Assembly: GCA_024278935.1 (NCBI GenBank)
Contig: JAJRSF010000043.1
Coordinates: 1-40,353 of the forward strand
DNA: 40,353 nt
Direction of reading: 5' to 3'
Source of the DNA: Candidatus Zixiibacteriota bacterium
GTDB lineage: Bacteria; Zixibacteria; MSB-5A5; GN15; FEB-12
A program made the translations under genes and the position numbers. Positions 1 to 9,019 of the stretch are shown here, piece by piece (position 1 is the stretch's first letter; each line of letters begins with the position of its first letter). The notes beneath the pieces were generated by a model. It made no database searches. It was not told the DNA's origin and saw only the letters and a list, made by a program, of their open reading frames with translations.

Positions 1-532
1 CGTTGGCAAGATAATCAACTACCTGTTGAGTTATGTCATACGATTCTTTAATGTAACCTAAACCAGAACCAGCAACTGTAAAGATAACATCATAGTTGCC
101 TTCGATTGCTACAACTTCGATTGCTTTTGTGACCGCTTCAAGTACAGGGCGAGTGAGCAATTCTTGTTTTTTTTCAGCAGATCCACCAGGTCCGAAGATT
201 GTACGGGTGTACATATCTAGTGCTTCTTCTTTGGCTCTGATAGCAGCTTCTTTTTCTTTACGTTTGGTGTCTGAAAGAATTAGTTTTTGTTTCTCATATT
301 CAAGGTACAGGTCTTGGATTTCATTCTGTTTTTCCTGAGCTTCATCCTGCCACGCTTTGGATTCGATGTTCCAATCTTCTTGGGCTGTTTGCCATGCTTT
401 GTTTTCCATTAAGATCTTTTGGTCATCTACATATCCAATTTTAATCCCTTGAGCGTTGGTGTCATTTGCACCAAAGGAGAAAAGAGTGAAAATAAATAGT
501 GCTGTTGAAAATAGTTTTGCTAGTTGTTTCAT
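1..532 (-). CDS. OmpH/Skp-family periplasmic chaperone (3' end outside window)
   Basis: This gene runs off the left edge, so its C-terminus is missing. Reading the minus strand from the ATG at 532 gives a signal peptide (MKQLAKLFSTALFIFTLFSF, then residues ending NAQG). It is followed by the typical OmpH opening IKIGYVDDQKILMENKAW, then a long charged helical coiled-coil segment rich in Glu, Lys and Gln, and a C-terminal strand region (YDVIFTVAGSGLGYI). Skp/OmpH proteins are periplasmic holdases that deliver unfolded outer-membrane proteins to the BAM complex. It lies 32 nt downstream of bamA on the same strand, the usual bamA-ompH arrangement, which supports the call and suggests co-transcription. 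Only about 177 residues are visible. Confidence 0.85.
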   Translation of the reverse strand, partial: MKQLAKLFSTALFIFTLFSFGANDTNAQGIKIGYVDDQKILMENKAWQTAQEDWNIESKAWQDEAQEKQNEIQDLYLEYEKQKLILSDTKRKEKEAAIRAKEEALDMYTRTIFGPGGSAEKKQELLTRPVLEAVTKAIEVVAIEGNYDVIFTVAGSGLGYIKESYDITQQVVDYLAN

Positions 533-564
533 ATGCAACCTCTATGTTTAATCAATTTATAATT

Positions 565-3171
565 CTATTTAAATGTTGTCCCAATTTGGAAATGGGTTCG
601 CCAACCGTTCTCTTGATCTCGTATATTACTAAATGGTTTAGCAAAGTCAAATCCAATTGTTCCTATACCGGGAACTGCGACTCGGAAGCCGACCCCGCCC
701 GATGAATAAATTTTTGGTCTTGTGAATAGTTGTATGTCTGTGAAATCAAGCCAAGAGTTACCAGCATCAAAAAAGAGTATGCCATAGATAGACTGGCTGA
801 CAATCGGTACTTGTAGTTCTATGTTTGAGACGAGCATAAAGTTGCCTCGAACACGGGTATAGCCACCGTCTGTCTGATTGATTTCTGAAGAGTCAGCAAA
901 AGCAGGATCCAAGTCGCGACTAATAATCATTGCCGAGTCAGTTTCACTATTGTAAAAATATATAGTGTCTGCTCCGGCAGGAATCAATGTGTCAGGGGTA
1001 ATGGAACCATCATCATAACCACGAATGATGCCGTCATAGGCAACACCACCAGGGGTGAACCGATCAGAGAGCAGAGTATGTCTGGAGTTGTCATCTTTTC
1101 TGAAACTATATGGTTCAATGACTGCCCCAAATTGGGTTCTTACTGCCAAGGAAATGCTTTTATAAATTGGGAAAAATTTGGCGTATGAAATTTTATGTTT
1201 TGTGTACTCCCAAAACCCACCTAAAACACCACCAGTCTTTTCAATAGAGTATAAGAACTTGGAACCAGACGTAGCAAACTCGGGAAGGTTTCTTGAGTCT
1301 CTTGTAATCGTAAATGAAAAGCGTGATGCAGTATTCCATTGTTCATCGTAATTTAAAATTGAATTTGGGAATGGTTGGATTGGATCCTTTGCTGTAGCGG
1401 TCGTATCATAAATTGTTCCAAGAAAATCATATCTTACAGTAATAGTATCAATCTCTGTCTCAGTAGCATCTGTATATGTTGTATCTCTACCAAGATCACT
1501 GAATGTTTCAAAAGAGTGGAAATCTTTATATGATTGTGAGAAAATGAAGTTGTCGGAGAAATCTTCATATCTGTCACGTTCTAAACGGTAGGATGCAAAA
1601 ACTCTGAAGTAACTATCCGGCCAGCGAAGTCTTTTACCGAGACGAATCGAAGCACCTTGTTTAGATTCAGTGTAATCGTCAAACCATTGACGTTTGGTTG
1701 AATAGATGTCGGTTCCAAATAAAGTAGGGCGACCGTTGAGCCATGGTTCTGTGAACGAGATAGAGAAAGAATTTCGGCTACTTCCGAAGTCAGTATTAAA
1801 GGAAAGGTTTTGACCCATTCCTCTGAAATTTGGAATTCCAATACCGAGGTTGCCCACGATACCATCCTGGCTGTTATAGCCGGCACCTGCTGATGCCTGA
1901 GCGGTCTGTTTTTCTTCAACTTGAAATTCAACATTTACGTCACCGTTTGGTAAATCAAGTGGAACCGGATTGACGTTGGTGAAGAAATTGAGTGCCATAG
2001 CGTTTCGTACCGAGCGGATAAGAAGTTCGCGGTTGAACTTTTGACCCGGGAGGGTAGAGAGTTCACGTCGTATAACTTTGTCTTTCGTCTTGGTGTTGCC
2101 GACGATAGTTACTAAGTTAATTTTTGATGGAAGACCTTCGGTGATGTCATAGTTGACATCGATGAGGGAATCATCTCGAGTTGTTCGTTCATCAAGAAGT
2201 CTGATATGCAGATGACCAATGTCATAGTAGGCGGAATAGATTTCTGAGATAGAATTTTGATATTTTTCCATATCAAAGATATCACCTTCTCTATATTCAA
2301 TTTTTTTCTTGAGATATTTTTCAGGCATTTCTTCAAGATGAGTGAAAGTTGCTTTCCCAAAATAATATTGAGGACCTTCATATACATGCAGATATATTTT
2401 CATGCGATTGGTAGTCGTATCAATAGTCGATGAGTCCGAAATAAGATATGCGTCGATATATCCTTTTTTATGAAACTCGGTAATGATTTTTTCTAAATCT
2501 TCTTCGTATTTATCTTTTGCAAAGTCGGAGCTTTTTAGAAAGCCACGTTTACGGTTACGCATCTTTTTAATAATTTCGTTTGGTTCGACTCGTTCGACAC
2601 CGGTAAGGAAAACTTTTTCAACTTTAACTTTAGATTTTTCATTGATAGTGAAACGTAAAGTTGCAGTAGTGGAATCATCAGAAAAGATAGTTTCTGAATT
2701 TACTTCTGCTTGAAAATATCCTTGAGCTGCGTAAATATCTAGGATATCGTTTTTCTTTTTATTCGCTAAATAAGGCGAGATATAACCGCCGATACCTAAG
2801 TTGAGCTTATCTTTTAATTCATCGGTATTGACTTTTTTATTTCCATTGAATTCTAAAGCTGTAAGTTTAGGAAGTTCTTTTACTATGATATATACTTTTA
2901 TCCCTCCGGTTACAATCTCGGCATCGATTTGTATTTCGGTAAAAATACCGAGTGCATACAAACGTGAGATTGTTTCCGATGAAGCAGTTGGAGATAAAGG
3001 GGAGCCTAAATCAATAGCAGAAACGCCTAAGATGAGCGAGCGAGAGGCAACTTTGTTGCCCTCGACTACTATCTCAACAACTTTGTAATCACTTTGACCA
3101 AATGCAATCGGTACAAAGCAAACAGTGAAAATTAAAACCAGAAGAGCTATCCGTGCTCTGACATTTGTCAT
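565..3171 (-). CDS. bamA: BamA outer-membrane protein assembly factor (Omp85)
   Basis: The 868-residue product has an N-terminal signal peptide (hydrophobic stretch IALLVLIFTVCFVPIAFG). A run of POTRA domains covers roughly residues 28-430, each starting with a VxxVxxxGN-like strand (KVVEIVVEGNK, LTALEFNGNKK, KVEKVFLTGVER, INLVTIVGNTK). An Omp85 beta-barrel fills the rest. The barrel carries the loop-6 signature as IIRGYDDG (family form VRGF/Y), and the last strand ends GTTFK, one residue past the usual terminal aromatic. BamA is the core of the machine that inserts barrel proteins into the outer membrane. It starts only 7 nt after the rplU stop and is followed by the ompH-like gene, so the three are probably one operon. 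No strong Shine-Dalgarno is visible before its ATG, which fits coupling to rplU. Confidence 0.95.
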   Translation of the reverse strand: MTNVRARIALLVLIFTVCFVPIAFGQSDYKVVEIVVEGNKVASRSLILGVSAIDLGSPLSPTASSETISRLYALGIFTEIQIDAEIVTGGIKVYIIVKELPKLTALEFNGNKKVNTDELKDKLNLGIGGYISPYLANKKKNDILDIYAAQGYFQAEVNSETIFSDDSTTATLRFTINEKSKVKVEKVFLTGVERVEPNEIIKKMRNRKRGFLKSSDFAKDKYEEDLEKIITEFHKKGYIDAYLISDSSTIDTTTNRMKIYLHVYEGPQYYFGKATFTHLEEMPEKYLKKKIEYREGDIFDMEKYQNSISEIYSAYYDIGHLHIRLLDERTTRDDSLIDVNYDITEGLPSKINLVTIVGNTKTKDKVIRRELSTLPGQKFNRELLIRSVRNAMALNFFTNVNPVPLDLPNGDVNVEFQVEEKQTAQASAGAGYNSQDGIVGNLGIGIPNFRGMGQNLSFNTDFGSSRNSFSISFTEPWLNGRPTLFGTDIYSTKRQWFDDYTESKQGASIRLGKRLRWPDSYFRVFASYRLERDRYEDFSDNFIFSQSYKDFHSFETFSDLGRDTTYTDATETEIDTITVRYDFLGTIYDTTATAKDPIQPFPNSILNYDEQWNTASRFSFTITRDSRNLPEFATSGSKFLYSIEKTGGVLGGFWEYTKHKISYAKFFPIYKSISLAVRTQFGAVIEPYSFRKDDNSRHTLLSDRFTPGGVAYDGIIRGYDDGSITPDTLIPAGADTIYFYNSETDSAMIISRDLDPAFADSSEINQTDGGYTRVRGNFMLVSNIELQVPIVSQSIYGILFFDAGNSWLDFTDIQLFTRPKIYSSGGVGFRVAVPGIGTIGFDFAKPFSNIRDQENGWRTHFQIGTTFK

Positions 3172-3178
3172 GATTGTA

Positions 3179-3493
3179 CTAAGCGGTTACAATTTTATTA
3201 ATTTTGATTTCGCTATAGTCTTGACGGTGACCTTGGCGGCGACGGTATTTTGTACGACGTTTGTATTTATAAATCAATACTTTGTCTTGTTTACCGTGGC
3301 TGACAACTTCAGCTTCGATTTTTGCATTTTCAACAAATGGTGTACCAACAACGGCATCGTCGTTACCTTTAACAAGTAGAACTTCGCTTATGTCGATTTT
3401 ATCACCTTCGTTAACATCTTGTAACGGAATTTGTAATACATCGCCTTCTTTGGCTGAGTATTGGAAACCTGAAATTTGAAATACAGCGTACAT
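3179..3493 (-). CDS. rplU: 50S ribosomal protein L21
   Basis: The 104-residue product matches L21 in length and pattern. It opens MYAVFQISGFQYSAKEGD (family MYAVIxTGGKQYxVxxGD). Its centre is rich in Val, Ile and Gly, and it has the basic stretch KYKRRTKYRRRQGHRQDYSEIKI typical of the L21 C-terminal half. L21 binds 23S rRNA in the large subunit. GAGAGG lies about 11 nt before the ATG as a possible ribosome-binding site. In most bacteria rpmA (L27) follows rplU directly; here bamA follows after 7 nt and no L27 gene is seen. A TTGACT on the minus strand at 3577-3572 could be a -35 box, but no convincing -10 lies at the right distance. Confidence 0.95.
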   Translation of the reverse strand: MYAVFQISGFQYSAKEGDVLQIPLQDVNEGDKIDISEVLLVKGNDDAVVGTPFVENAKIEAEVVSHGKQDKVLIYKYKRRTKYRRRQGHRQDYSEIKINKIVTA

Positions 3494-3728
3494 ATTTAAT
3501 ATGTCCTCTCAATATAGAAATTACTTATTTACATAAAGTTAAGCTGTAAAAAGTAACAAAATCTCTGTTTAAGTCAAGGCAAATCTTTTATTTTTTAAGG
3601 AACTTTGCCCTCATTTCAACATTTAAACTAAAGAAAGCGGTGTTGGTTCCATAAAATTTGCTAAAATGCTGAAAAATAACCATTTGTGATTGCGATAAAT
3701 CCGATTTTTAAATATATTTGAATCCAAT

Positions 3729-5762
3729 ATGACAACAAAAAAAGAATCCAAAATTTATATTCCGAGAGCAAAATTTGATTTGCACTCCAAATTTGCTCCA
3801 AAAGGTGACCAACCCGAAGCAATCAAACAACTGTGCCAAGGTTTAGAGAGAGGTGATAAACACCAAACTCTTTTGGGGGTAACCGGGTCGGGGAAGACTT
3901 TTACCATTGCAAATGTTATCGCCCAGACCGGTCGACCTGCTTTGGTGATGTCGCACAACAAGACTTTGGCGGCACAACTATATGGGGAGTTGAAAGCGTT
4001 TTTCCCAAATAATGCGGTTGAGTTTTTTATCAGTTATTATGATTACTATCAGCCTGAAGCGTATGTGCCGACGACGGATACATTTATTGAAAAAGATACT
4101 GCTATTAATGATGACATTGACAGGCTTCGGCTACGGGCGACATCATCGCTGATTGAACGTGATGATGTGATTATCGTGGCATCGGTTTCATGTATTTATG
4201 GTTTAGGTTCTCCTGAAGAATATAAAAGTCAGAAGATTGATATAGTGCAGGGGTTGGAGATTGACCGTGATGAGTTGATACGGAAATTGATTTCTATACA
4301 TTATAATCGGAATGATATTTCGTTTACACGTGGTAATTTTCGTGTTCGTGGTGATACAATTGAATTGATACCATCGTATCATGAACATGCTTTCCGTATA
4401 GAATTTTTTGGTGATGAAGTAGAAAAAATTTCAGAAATTGACCCGCTTACCGGGGAGATATTTAAAGAACGTGATCGGATTTCGATATACCCAGCCAAAC
4501 ATTTTATAACATCAAAAGAGAATTTGAAATCTGCGATAAAACTTATTCAGACAGAACTCAAACAGACAGTGAATAATTTTGTCAAAGAGGATAAACTTCT
4601 AGAAGCACAACGTATAGAAAGTCGTACGAAGTATGATCTTGAGATGCTGAAAGAAATTGGCTATTGCTCCGGTGTAGAAAATTATTCACGTCATCTGACC
4701 GGTCGTAAAGAAGGGGAGCGTCCGTTTACGCTGATAGATTTTTTCCCTGATGATTTTATTACGATAATGGATGAGTCGCATCAGTCGATTCCGCAAGTGC
4801 GGGGGATGTTTGCCGGTGATCGGAGCCGTAAAGAGACGCTTGTTGCCCATGGGTTCAGGCTGCCATCGGCACTTGATAATCGTCCTGTGTTTTTTGAAGA
4901 ATTTGAATCGATGCAGAACCAGACGATATATATTTCTGCGACTCCTGCTGATTTTGAATTGGAAAAATCTGACGGAGTTATTGTTGAACAGGTTATTAGA
5001 CCGACCGGATTGCTTGACCCAAAGATTATTTTGAAACCGCTTGCGACGCAGGTTGACGATCTGCTTGAAGAGTGCAATATAAGAGCTGCCAAGGGTGAGA
5101 GGGTGTTGGTGACGACGCTTACCAAACGGATGTCTGAGGACCTCTGTGATTATTTCGCTAAGATGGGTGTGCGGGTCAGGTATTTGCATTCTGAAGTGAA
5201 GACTATTGATCGTACCGAGATTATTCGGGATTTGCGGTTGGGAGTGTTTGATGTGCTTATTGGGGTGAATCTGCTTCGTGAAGGTCTTGATCTGCCTGAG
5301 GTTTCTTTGGTTGCGATTTTGGATGCTGATAAAGAAGGATTCTTGCGGTCAGAGCGAGCATTGATTCAGACTGTTGGACGTGCGGCTCGGAATAAAAATG
5401 GAGAAGTAATTCTGTATGCGGACAAGATTACAAAGTCGATGCGGAAGACTATTGATGAAACCGATAGGCGTCGTGAGAAACAGCTTGAATACAATAAAGA
5501 GCATAATATCGATCCTGAAACTATTTTTAAGACGCGCGATGAAATTCTTCGGACGACAGAGTTTGCTGATTCTAAAACGATTGAAGCGAAGACATTTGCT
5601 AAGCCGACATCATTTGAATTAATGAGTGCCGAGGATCAGGTTGTCTTTATGATGAAAGCGATGAAAAATGCGGCTGAAAACCTTGATTTTGAAACTGCTA
5701 TGATGATTCGTGATGAAGTGAATGAGCTGAAAAAGAAATTGAAATCTCTTAAAAACAAATAG
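3729..5762 (+). CDS. uvrB: Excinuclease ABC subunit B
   Basis: The 677-residue product has the full UvrB architecture at the usual length of about 670. It shows Walker A GVTGSGKT (residues 50-57), the Tyr-rich damage-sensing beta-hairpin [12 protein letters not shown] (103-114), the Walker B/DExH motif DESH (348-351), C-terminal helicase motifs ([23 protein letters not shown]) and a C-terminal UVR domain ([21 protein letters not shown]) that binds UvrC. UvrB verifies lesions handed over by UvrA and positions UvrC for dual incision in nucleotide excision repair. It is divergent from rplU across 235 nt. No clear ribosome-binding site precedes the ATG. It probably stands alone, because the next gene has its own ribosome-binding site after a 52-nt gap. 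Confidence 0.97.
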   Translation: MTTKKESKIYIPRAKFDLHSKFAPKGDQPEAIKQLCQGLERGDKHQTLLGVTGSGKTFTIANVIAQTGRPALVMSHNKTLAAQLYGELKAFFPNNAVEFFISYYDYYQPEAYVPTTDTFIEKDTAINDDIDRLRLRATSSLIERDDVIIVASVSCIYGLGSPEEYKSQKIDIVQGLEIDRDELIRKLISIHYNRNDISFTRGNFRVRGDTIELIPSYHEHAFRIEFFGDEVEKISEIDPLTGEIFKERDRISIYPAKHFITSKENLKSAIKLIQTELKQTVNNFVKEDKLLEAQRIESRTKYDLEMLKEIGYCSGVENYSRHLTGRKEGERPFTLIDFFPDDFITIMDESHQSIPQVRGMFAGDRSRKETLVAHGFRLPSALDNRPVFFEEFESMQNQTIYISATPADFELEKSDGVIVEQVIRPTGLLDPKIILKPLATQVDDLLEECNIRAAKGERVLVTTLTKRMSEDLCDYFAKMGVRVRYLHSEVKTIDRTEIIRDLRLGVFDVLIGVNLLREGLDLPEVSLVAILDADKEGFLRSERALIQTVGRAARNKNGEVILYADKITKSMRKTIDETDRRREKQLEYNKEHNIDPETIFKTRDEILRTTEFADSKTIEAKTFAKPTSFELMSAEDQVVFMMKAMKNAAENLDFETAMMIRDEVNELKKKLKSLKNK

Positions 5763-5814
5763 CTATCATTGTTCGTCTATTGTTGTATAATTGTTTGAAC
5801 AAGAAAGGGATATT

Positions 5815-6666
5815 TTGAAAAATATATTTTTACTACTATTTGTGGTTGTACTCTTTTTAGGCTGCACAGAAGAAATTGATATTCTTATTATAAGTGATGT
5901 CGATGAAATTGAGCGATATGTGTATGATTCTGATTTAGGGCACGATTTCTTCCGCAACACCAATGTAATCTTAGAAACACCTTATGAGTATACTCTTGAT
6001 ACAGGTGCGATTTATAGTGATCATGTAGATTCAACAGATCGGTTTGTTCTAGCAAAGCTGTCATCGACAGATCAAAAGATAGGTACTGTAGTTGTTGCAG
6101 ATTATTTTTATGTTACGACAACTCGAGTAAAAAATTCTGATACAGCATTACTTAAACGGAAAAGAGAGCTAATCAGATATGGATATTTTGAGAAATTAGG
6201 AGATGACGGGCAACGATTTTCTGGTTGGCAAATCCGAGGTTTTAGTGGACTGATTAACAATAGCACCGGTGGTGTTACATTGTATCGTGAAGATAATACT
6301 GTTTTTAGAAATATCTATAGTTCAAGTTCAGACCCTAGATATACTTTTCTAACAAGTTCGACTTCATTGATTGGACGGATAAATAACGGAGAGACGTTAA
6401 GAGCTAAAATGAATGTATCTGGCGATTCATATAACCAAATATTGTCAGTGGAAACAAATACCGGACATATATATGAACAATTTAGCGAAAGTGATTCATC
6501 GGTGCAATTCAGAACGCCGACATTTCACCCGCAATCATGGAATCTTATTTTCTTTGAAGATTTCATTTTTTACTCGTTTGACTCATTAATAACTACTCCA
6601 CCATATGATAGCATTGGTTTTAGCTTATCCACAAGTTTGTGGTGTGAACCGTATCGGGTTGATTAA
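5815..6666 (+). CDS. Putative lipoprotein of unknown function
   Basis: I do not recognise this family. The start is placed at TTG 5815 because GAAAGGGA lies just upstream (5803-5810) and because this start gives a clean lipoprotein signal peptide: a Lys at residue 2, a hydrophobic core and the lipobox LFLGC with Cys17 as the lipidation site. An in-frame TTG at 5791 would add a charged segment before the signal and is less likely. The mature part (about 265 residues) is rich in Ser, Thr, Asp and Tyr with alternating hydrophobic residues, suggesting a beta-rich exported domain, and has no recognisable catalytic motif. It follows uvrB by 52 nt and is closed by a strong terminator at 6691. It is likely anchored to the inner or outer membrane facing the periplasm. 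Confidence 0.75.
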   Translation: MKNIFLLLFVVVLFLGCTEEIDILIISDVDEIERYVYDSDLGHDFFRNTNVILETPYEYTLDTGAIYSDHVDSTDRFVLAKLSSTDQKIGTVVVADYFYVTTTRVKNSDTALLKRKRELIRYGYFEKLGDDGQRFSGWQIRGFSGLINNSTGGVTLYREDNTVFRNIYSSSSDPRYTFLTSSTSLIGRINNGETLRAKMNVSGDSYNQILSVETNTGHIYEQFSESDSSVQFRTPTFHPQSWNLIFFEDFIFYSFDSLITTPPYDSIGFSLSTSLWCEPYRVD

Positions 6667-6690
6667 TCTCTGAATTAAATATTGATTATT

Positions 6691-6719
6691 AAAAAAACCG
6701 GTTGATACCGGTTTTTTTA
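6691..6719 (+). terminator. Rho-independent terminator after the lipoprotein gene
   Basis: The stem AAAAAAACCGG / CCGGTTTTTTT (6691-6701 with 6708-6718) closes on the 6-nt loop TTGATA and leads into a T run. It sits 24 nt after the lipoprotein stop. Because it is A-rich on one side and T-rich on the other it could act in both directions. Confidence 0.88.
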
Positions 6720-6749
6720 TTGAATACATTACCGCATATGAAGTATATA
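6720..6749 (+). promoter_or_regulatory. Candidate sigma70-type promoter for the SPFH gene
   Basis: TTGAAT (6720-6725) is followed after 18 nt by TATATA (6744-6749). It lies just after the terminator and about 50 nt before the next ATG, where a promoter would be expected. It was found by eye only. Confidence 0.35.
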
Positions 6750-6797
6750 TAGATATATGAAAATGGATTTTTAAACTAACTATACAAGGAGAAAAAA

Positions 6798-7604
6798 ATG
6801 AAAACAAAACAATTATTACCTCTTTTACTGCTGATGATTATGTCGGTCAGTATGATTGGTTGTGGCACACAAATTCCATCAGGGCATAAGGGTGTGTTCT
6901 ATTCTAAATTTGGTGCGGGTACTGAATTTGGAAATATCTACAGCGAAGGTTTTAACTGGCATATGCCTTATAACAATGTCTTTGTTTACAAAATTCAACT
7001 TCAAGAGAGCCAAGAGAACCTTACAGTTCTTTCAAATGATGGTGCATCAATTCGTATGGAAGTATCAATCATGTATCGTCCACTTGTAACCAAGCTTGAT
7101 TCTTTACAGTCAACTATTGGACAAAATTATTATGCTGTTGCTGTTGCTCCACAGATTCGTTCAATCGCTCGACAAGTAGCAGGTAATTATAAACCTGAAG
7201 AAATATATTCTACAAAACGGGATGTAATTGCTGCTGAAATTATTAAAGAGCTTTCGAAAGAATTATTGGATAAATATATTACGATAGAAAATATTTTGAT
7301 TCGTGATGTTGCGATTCCACCAAAAATTGCTGAAGCTATTAACTTTAAGCTAGCAGCTGAACAAGAAGCACTGCGCATGAAATTTACAATTGCCAAAGAA
7401 AGAAAAGAAGCTGAGCGTAAGAAAATCGAAGCGCAAGGTATTTCTGATTTCCAAAAAATCGTATCAGCCGGAATTACTTCTTCGTTGTTGCAATGGAAAG
7501 GTATCGAAGCAACTCTTAAAATTGCTGAATCACCAAATACAAAAGTTATTATTGTAGGTAATGATGCCGGGTCACTTCCTGTTATCTTAAGTGCCGGTAA
7601 ATAA
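6798..7604 (+). CDS. Prohibitin-like SPFH-domain lipoprotein
   Basis: The 268-residue product starts with a lipoprotein signal peptide whose lipobox is MIGC (Cys22). An SPFH/prohibitin domain follows (about 30-210) with typical stretches such as IPSGHKGV, GFNWHMP, the YRP strand, and IRDVAIPPKIAEAINFKLAAEQEA leading into the Glu/Lys-rich helix AKERKEAERKKIEAQG. The end is a prohibitin-like segment, LQWKGIEATLKIAESPNTKVIIVG. SPFH proteins assemble into membrane rings or scaffolds that often regulate membrane proteases such as FtsH. Most are anchored by a transmembrane helix, whereas the Cys lipobox here suggests lipid anchoring. AAGGAG sits about 7 nt before the ATG. It is flanked by terminators, so it appears monocistronic. 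The exact role is unknown. Confidence 0.88.
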   Translation: MKTKQLLPLLLLMIMSVSMIGCGTQIPSGHKGVFYSKFGAGTEFGNIYSEGFNWHMPYNNVFVYKIQLQESQENLTVLSNDGASIRMEVSIMYRPLVTKLDSLQSTIGQNYYAVAVAPQIRSIARQVAGNYKPEEIYSTKRDVIAAEIIKELSKELLDKYITIENILIRDVAIPPKIAEAINFKLAAEQEALRMKFTIAKERKEAERKKIEAQGISDFQKIVSAGITSSLLQWKGIEATLKIAESPNTKVIIVGNDAGSLPVILSAGK

Positions 7605-7633
7605 TAGTTTAGAATTGTAAAATAGTTTTTTCG

Positions 7634-7664
7634 AAGGGACTCAAGAGATTGGGTTCCTTTTTTT
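7634..7664 (+). terminator. Rho-independent terminator after the SPFH gene
   Basis: AAGGGACTC (7634-7642) pairs with GGGTTCCTT (7651-7659), including two G-T wobbles, around an 8-nt loop, and is followed by a T run. It lies 29 nt after the stop codon. Confidence 0.8.
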
Positions 7665-7755
7665 ATAGATAAAATACCCCTTCGTCTGCACTCCAATCCC
7701 CATACTATATCCCTACAAATTCTAACTATTTTATCATTTGTCATAACGTTCCTGT

Positions 7756-7791
7756 TCTGGACTCCGTGTCAAGCACGGAGAGGAGTTTCAG
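7756..7791. repeat. Palindromic hairpin element (REP-like)
   Basis: A perfect 7-bp inverted repeat CTCCGTG (7762-7768) / CACGGAG (7774-7780) closes on the loop TCAAG. Outer bases CTG and CAG, plus ACTCC and GGAGT, allow further or alternative pairing. It lies in the 339-nt non-coding gap between the SPFH gene and the ATP-grasp gene. The form resembles the short dispersed palindromes found in many bacterial genomes. Copy number cannot be judged from one window. Confidence 0.5.
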
Positions 7792-7847
7792 GTACAATGT
7801 AAATTGTCTTTTTAATAGTTCCCAACAAAAGATGTAAAACCGATAAA

Positions 7848-7871
7848 AGAGCGTTAACGAAACGCCCCTAC
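7848..7871. repeat. Short inverted-repeat element in the same gap
   Basis: GCGTT (7851-7855) pairs with AACGC (7861-7865) around a 5-nt loop, with GC-rich flanking bases and a T run just after. It stands out from the AT-rich surroundings and is the second of three hairpins in this gap. It could also be a weak terminator-like structure. Confidence 0.35.
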
Positions 7872-7892
7872 TTTTTTTATGTATCGAGTTTT

Positions 7893-7935
7893 GTCGGGTT
7901 ATGTATCCACCTGTCGGTGGTTGGGTGAACCCGAC
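7893..7935. repeat. Nested palindrome, REP-like
   Basis: GTCGGGTT (7893-7900) is the exact reverse complement of AACCCGAC (7928-7935). Inside it CCACC (7907-7911) pairs with GGTGG (7916-7920) around a 4-nt loop. This two-level palindrome is much richer in GC than its surroundings. It lies 8 nt beyond the stop of the ATP-grasp gene, so it could also serve as a 3'-end structure for that gene. Confidence 0.55.
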
Positions 7936-7943
7936 CTACAATA

Positions 7944-8864
7944 TTATTTTAGTTTTTTGAGTGCTAGTTTTTGGAAGGCTTTTTTTGCCATGTCGCCTGA
8001 TGCTTTTTCAACGTCAGGGGAATAGTTGGTTGTGCCGTTGATGTCGTAGGTGTAGATGGCTCCGTTGATTGCCTCGACAAATTCTATTCCTGCCATGTCG
8101 AAACCGGCATCGTTGCAGATTTCGATATATTTGGAAACTATCTGGTGAGTAAAGTCCGGGAGGTATGTGAACAATGAGTCACCTTCGGAAATTTCACATA
8201 CGGCTTGCGACTTCGCTTCGATTCGACAAGCATCAGCAGGACAGAGTTCGAATCCTTGTTCGGTTGATGAGTGGAAGGCGTAGACAAGTTTGCCATCGCA
8301 GATTTCTACTCGAGTGACACGGTCATTTTTTGGTTTGATATATTCTTGTAAAAGTAAAATGCCATCGGGCGATGGGATGTAAGCGTCAGAGTTTAAGTAT
8401 TCTTTAAGTTCGGCGACAGTGTTGCAGAGGGTGATGCCGAGACCTTTGCCGGAACAGTTATGCTTGGTTAAAAATGGAAGGGGCATTTGTGCGGCGGCTT
8501 TTATCAACTCCTCTTTTTCAGAACCAAAAACAGTTTGGGGGTAGGAGAGGCCATGACGTTTGAGAAGTTTAATCTGTTCAACTTTACTGAGTTCATAGTT
8601 GATAGTGCGGTAGTCGTTGATGACAGTCCGATTGTAGCTTGCTAAATATTCCAGATACTGCTCGCCGATTATGTAGGCGTGGTTATGTCCGCGAGTGTGC
8701 GACGATGGCGAGATGCGGTTGATGTATAAAATATTGTCGGGCGGTTGGTTTAAGTCGAGCTTGAGCTCGTCGATTTTATTCAAGCGATATTCAGCATCTA
8801 TTTCATCTAAGGCTTTTGTGAAAAAGGGAAGCCAGTCGGAATTTTCGTATATCAGTTCTACCAT
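7944..8864 (-). CDS. ATP-grasp domain protein (RimK/glutamate-ligase-like)
   Basis: The 306-residue product has the features of an ATP-grasp ligase. A pre-ATP-grasp region with ILYINRISPSS comes first, then a nucleotide-binding segment with the small-residue loop LTKHNCSGKGLGITL (about 133-147), LLLQEYIKPKNDRVTRVEICDG with its basic and acidic residues, and the Mg-binding region MAGIEFVEA...YTYDINGTTNYSPD near the C-terminus. ATP-grasp enzymes couple a carboxylate to an amine or thiol through an acyl-phosphate. The RimK-like subgroup adds amino acids to proteins or peptides. The substrate cannot be read from sequence. It is a single minus-strand gene between a hairpin-rich gap and a divergent secreted-protein gene, with no partner gene beside it. 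No strong ribosome-binding site precedes the ATG. Confidence 0.8.
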   Translation of the reverse strand: MVELIYENSDWLPFFTKALDEIDAEYRLNKIDELKLDLNQPPDNILYINRISPSSHTRGHNHAYIIGEQYLEYLASYNRTVINDYRTINYELSKVEQIKLLKRHGLSYPQTVFGSEKEELIKAAAQMPLPFLTKHNCSGKGLGITLCNTVAELKEYLNSDAYIPSPDGILLLQEYIKPKNDRVTRVEICDGKLVYAFHSSTEQGFELCPADACRIEAKSQAVCEISEGDSLFTYLPDFTHQIVSKYIEICNDAGFDMAGIEFVEAINGAIYTYDINGTTNYSPDVEKASGDMAKKAFQKLALKKLK

Positions 8865-8968
8865 TTTGACAATAACGGTTAAAAATTTGAAGAATACAAA
8901 TAAAATAATAAGTAGGTAAAACAGTCAATTATGTCAAAGTTTTTATGTTGCGAGGAAAAAGGCATATT

Positions 8969-8988
8969 CTTACTCTTTATAAAGTAAG
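8969..8988. promoter_or_regulatory. Palindromic operator-like site upstream of the FG-GAP gene
   Basis: CTTACT (8969-8974) and AGTAAG (8983-8988) form a perfect 6-bp inverted repeat around an AT-rich centre that includes TTTATAA. The position, 31 nt before the chosen start of the next gene, suits a repressor site or an RNA hairpin. No factor is known. Confidence 0.25.
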
Positions 8989-9019
8989 ATGTTGTTATTC
9001 AAAATGTAGGGAGATTGAA

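Noticed and set aside
3550-3577. Minus-strand promoter for rplU with -35 TTGACT
   Set aside because: No -10 box with acceptable match lies 16-18 nt away, so it was not listed as a feature.
4686-5189. Open frame of 167 codons antisense to uvrB
   Set aside because: It lies fully inside the conserved helicase region of uvrB and its product looks like antisense translation rich in His, Arg and Phe.
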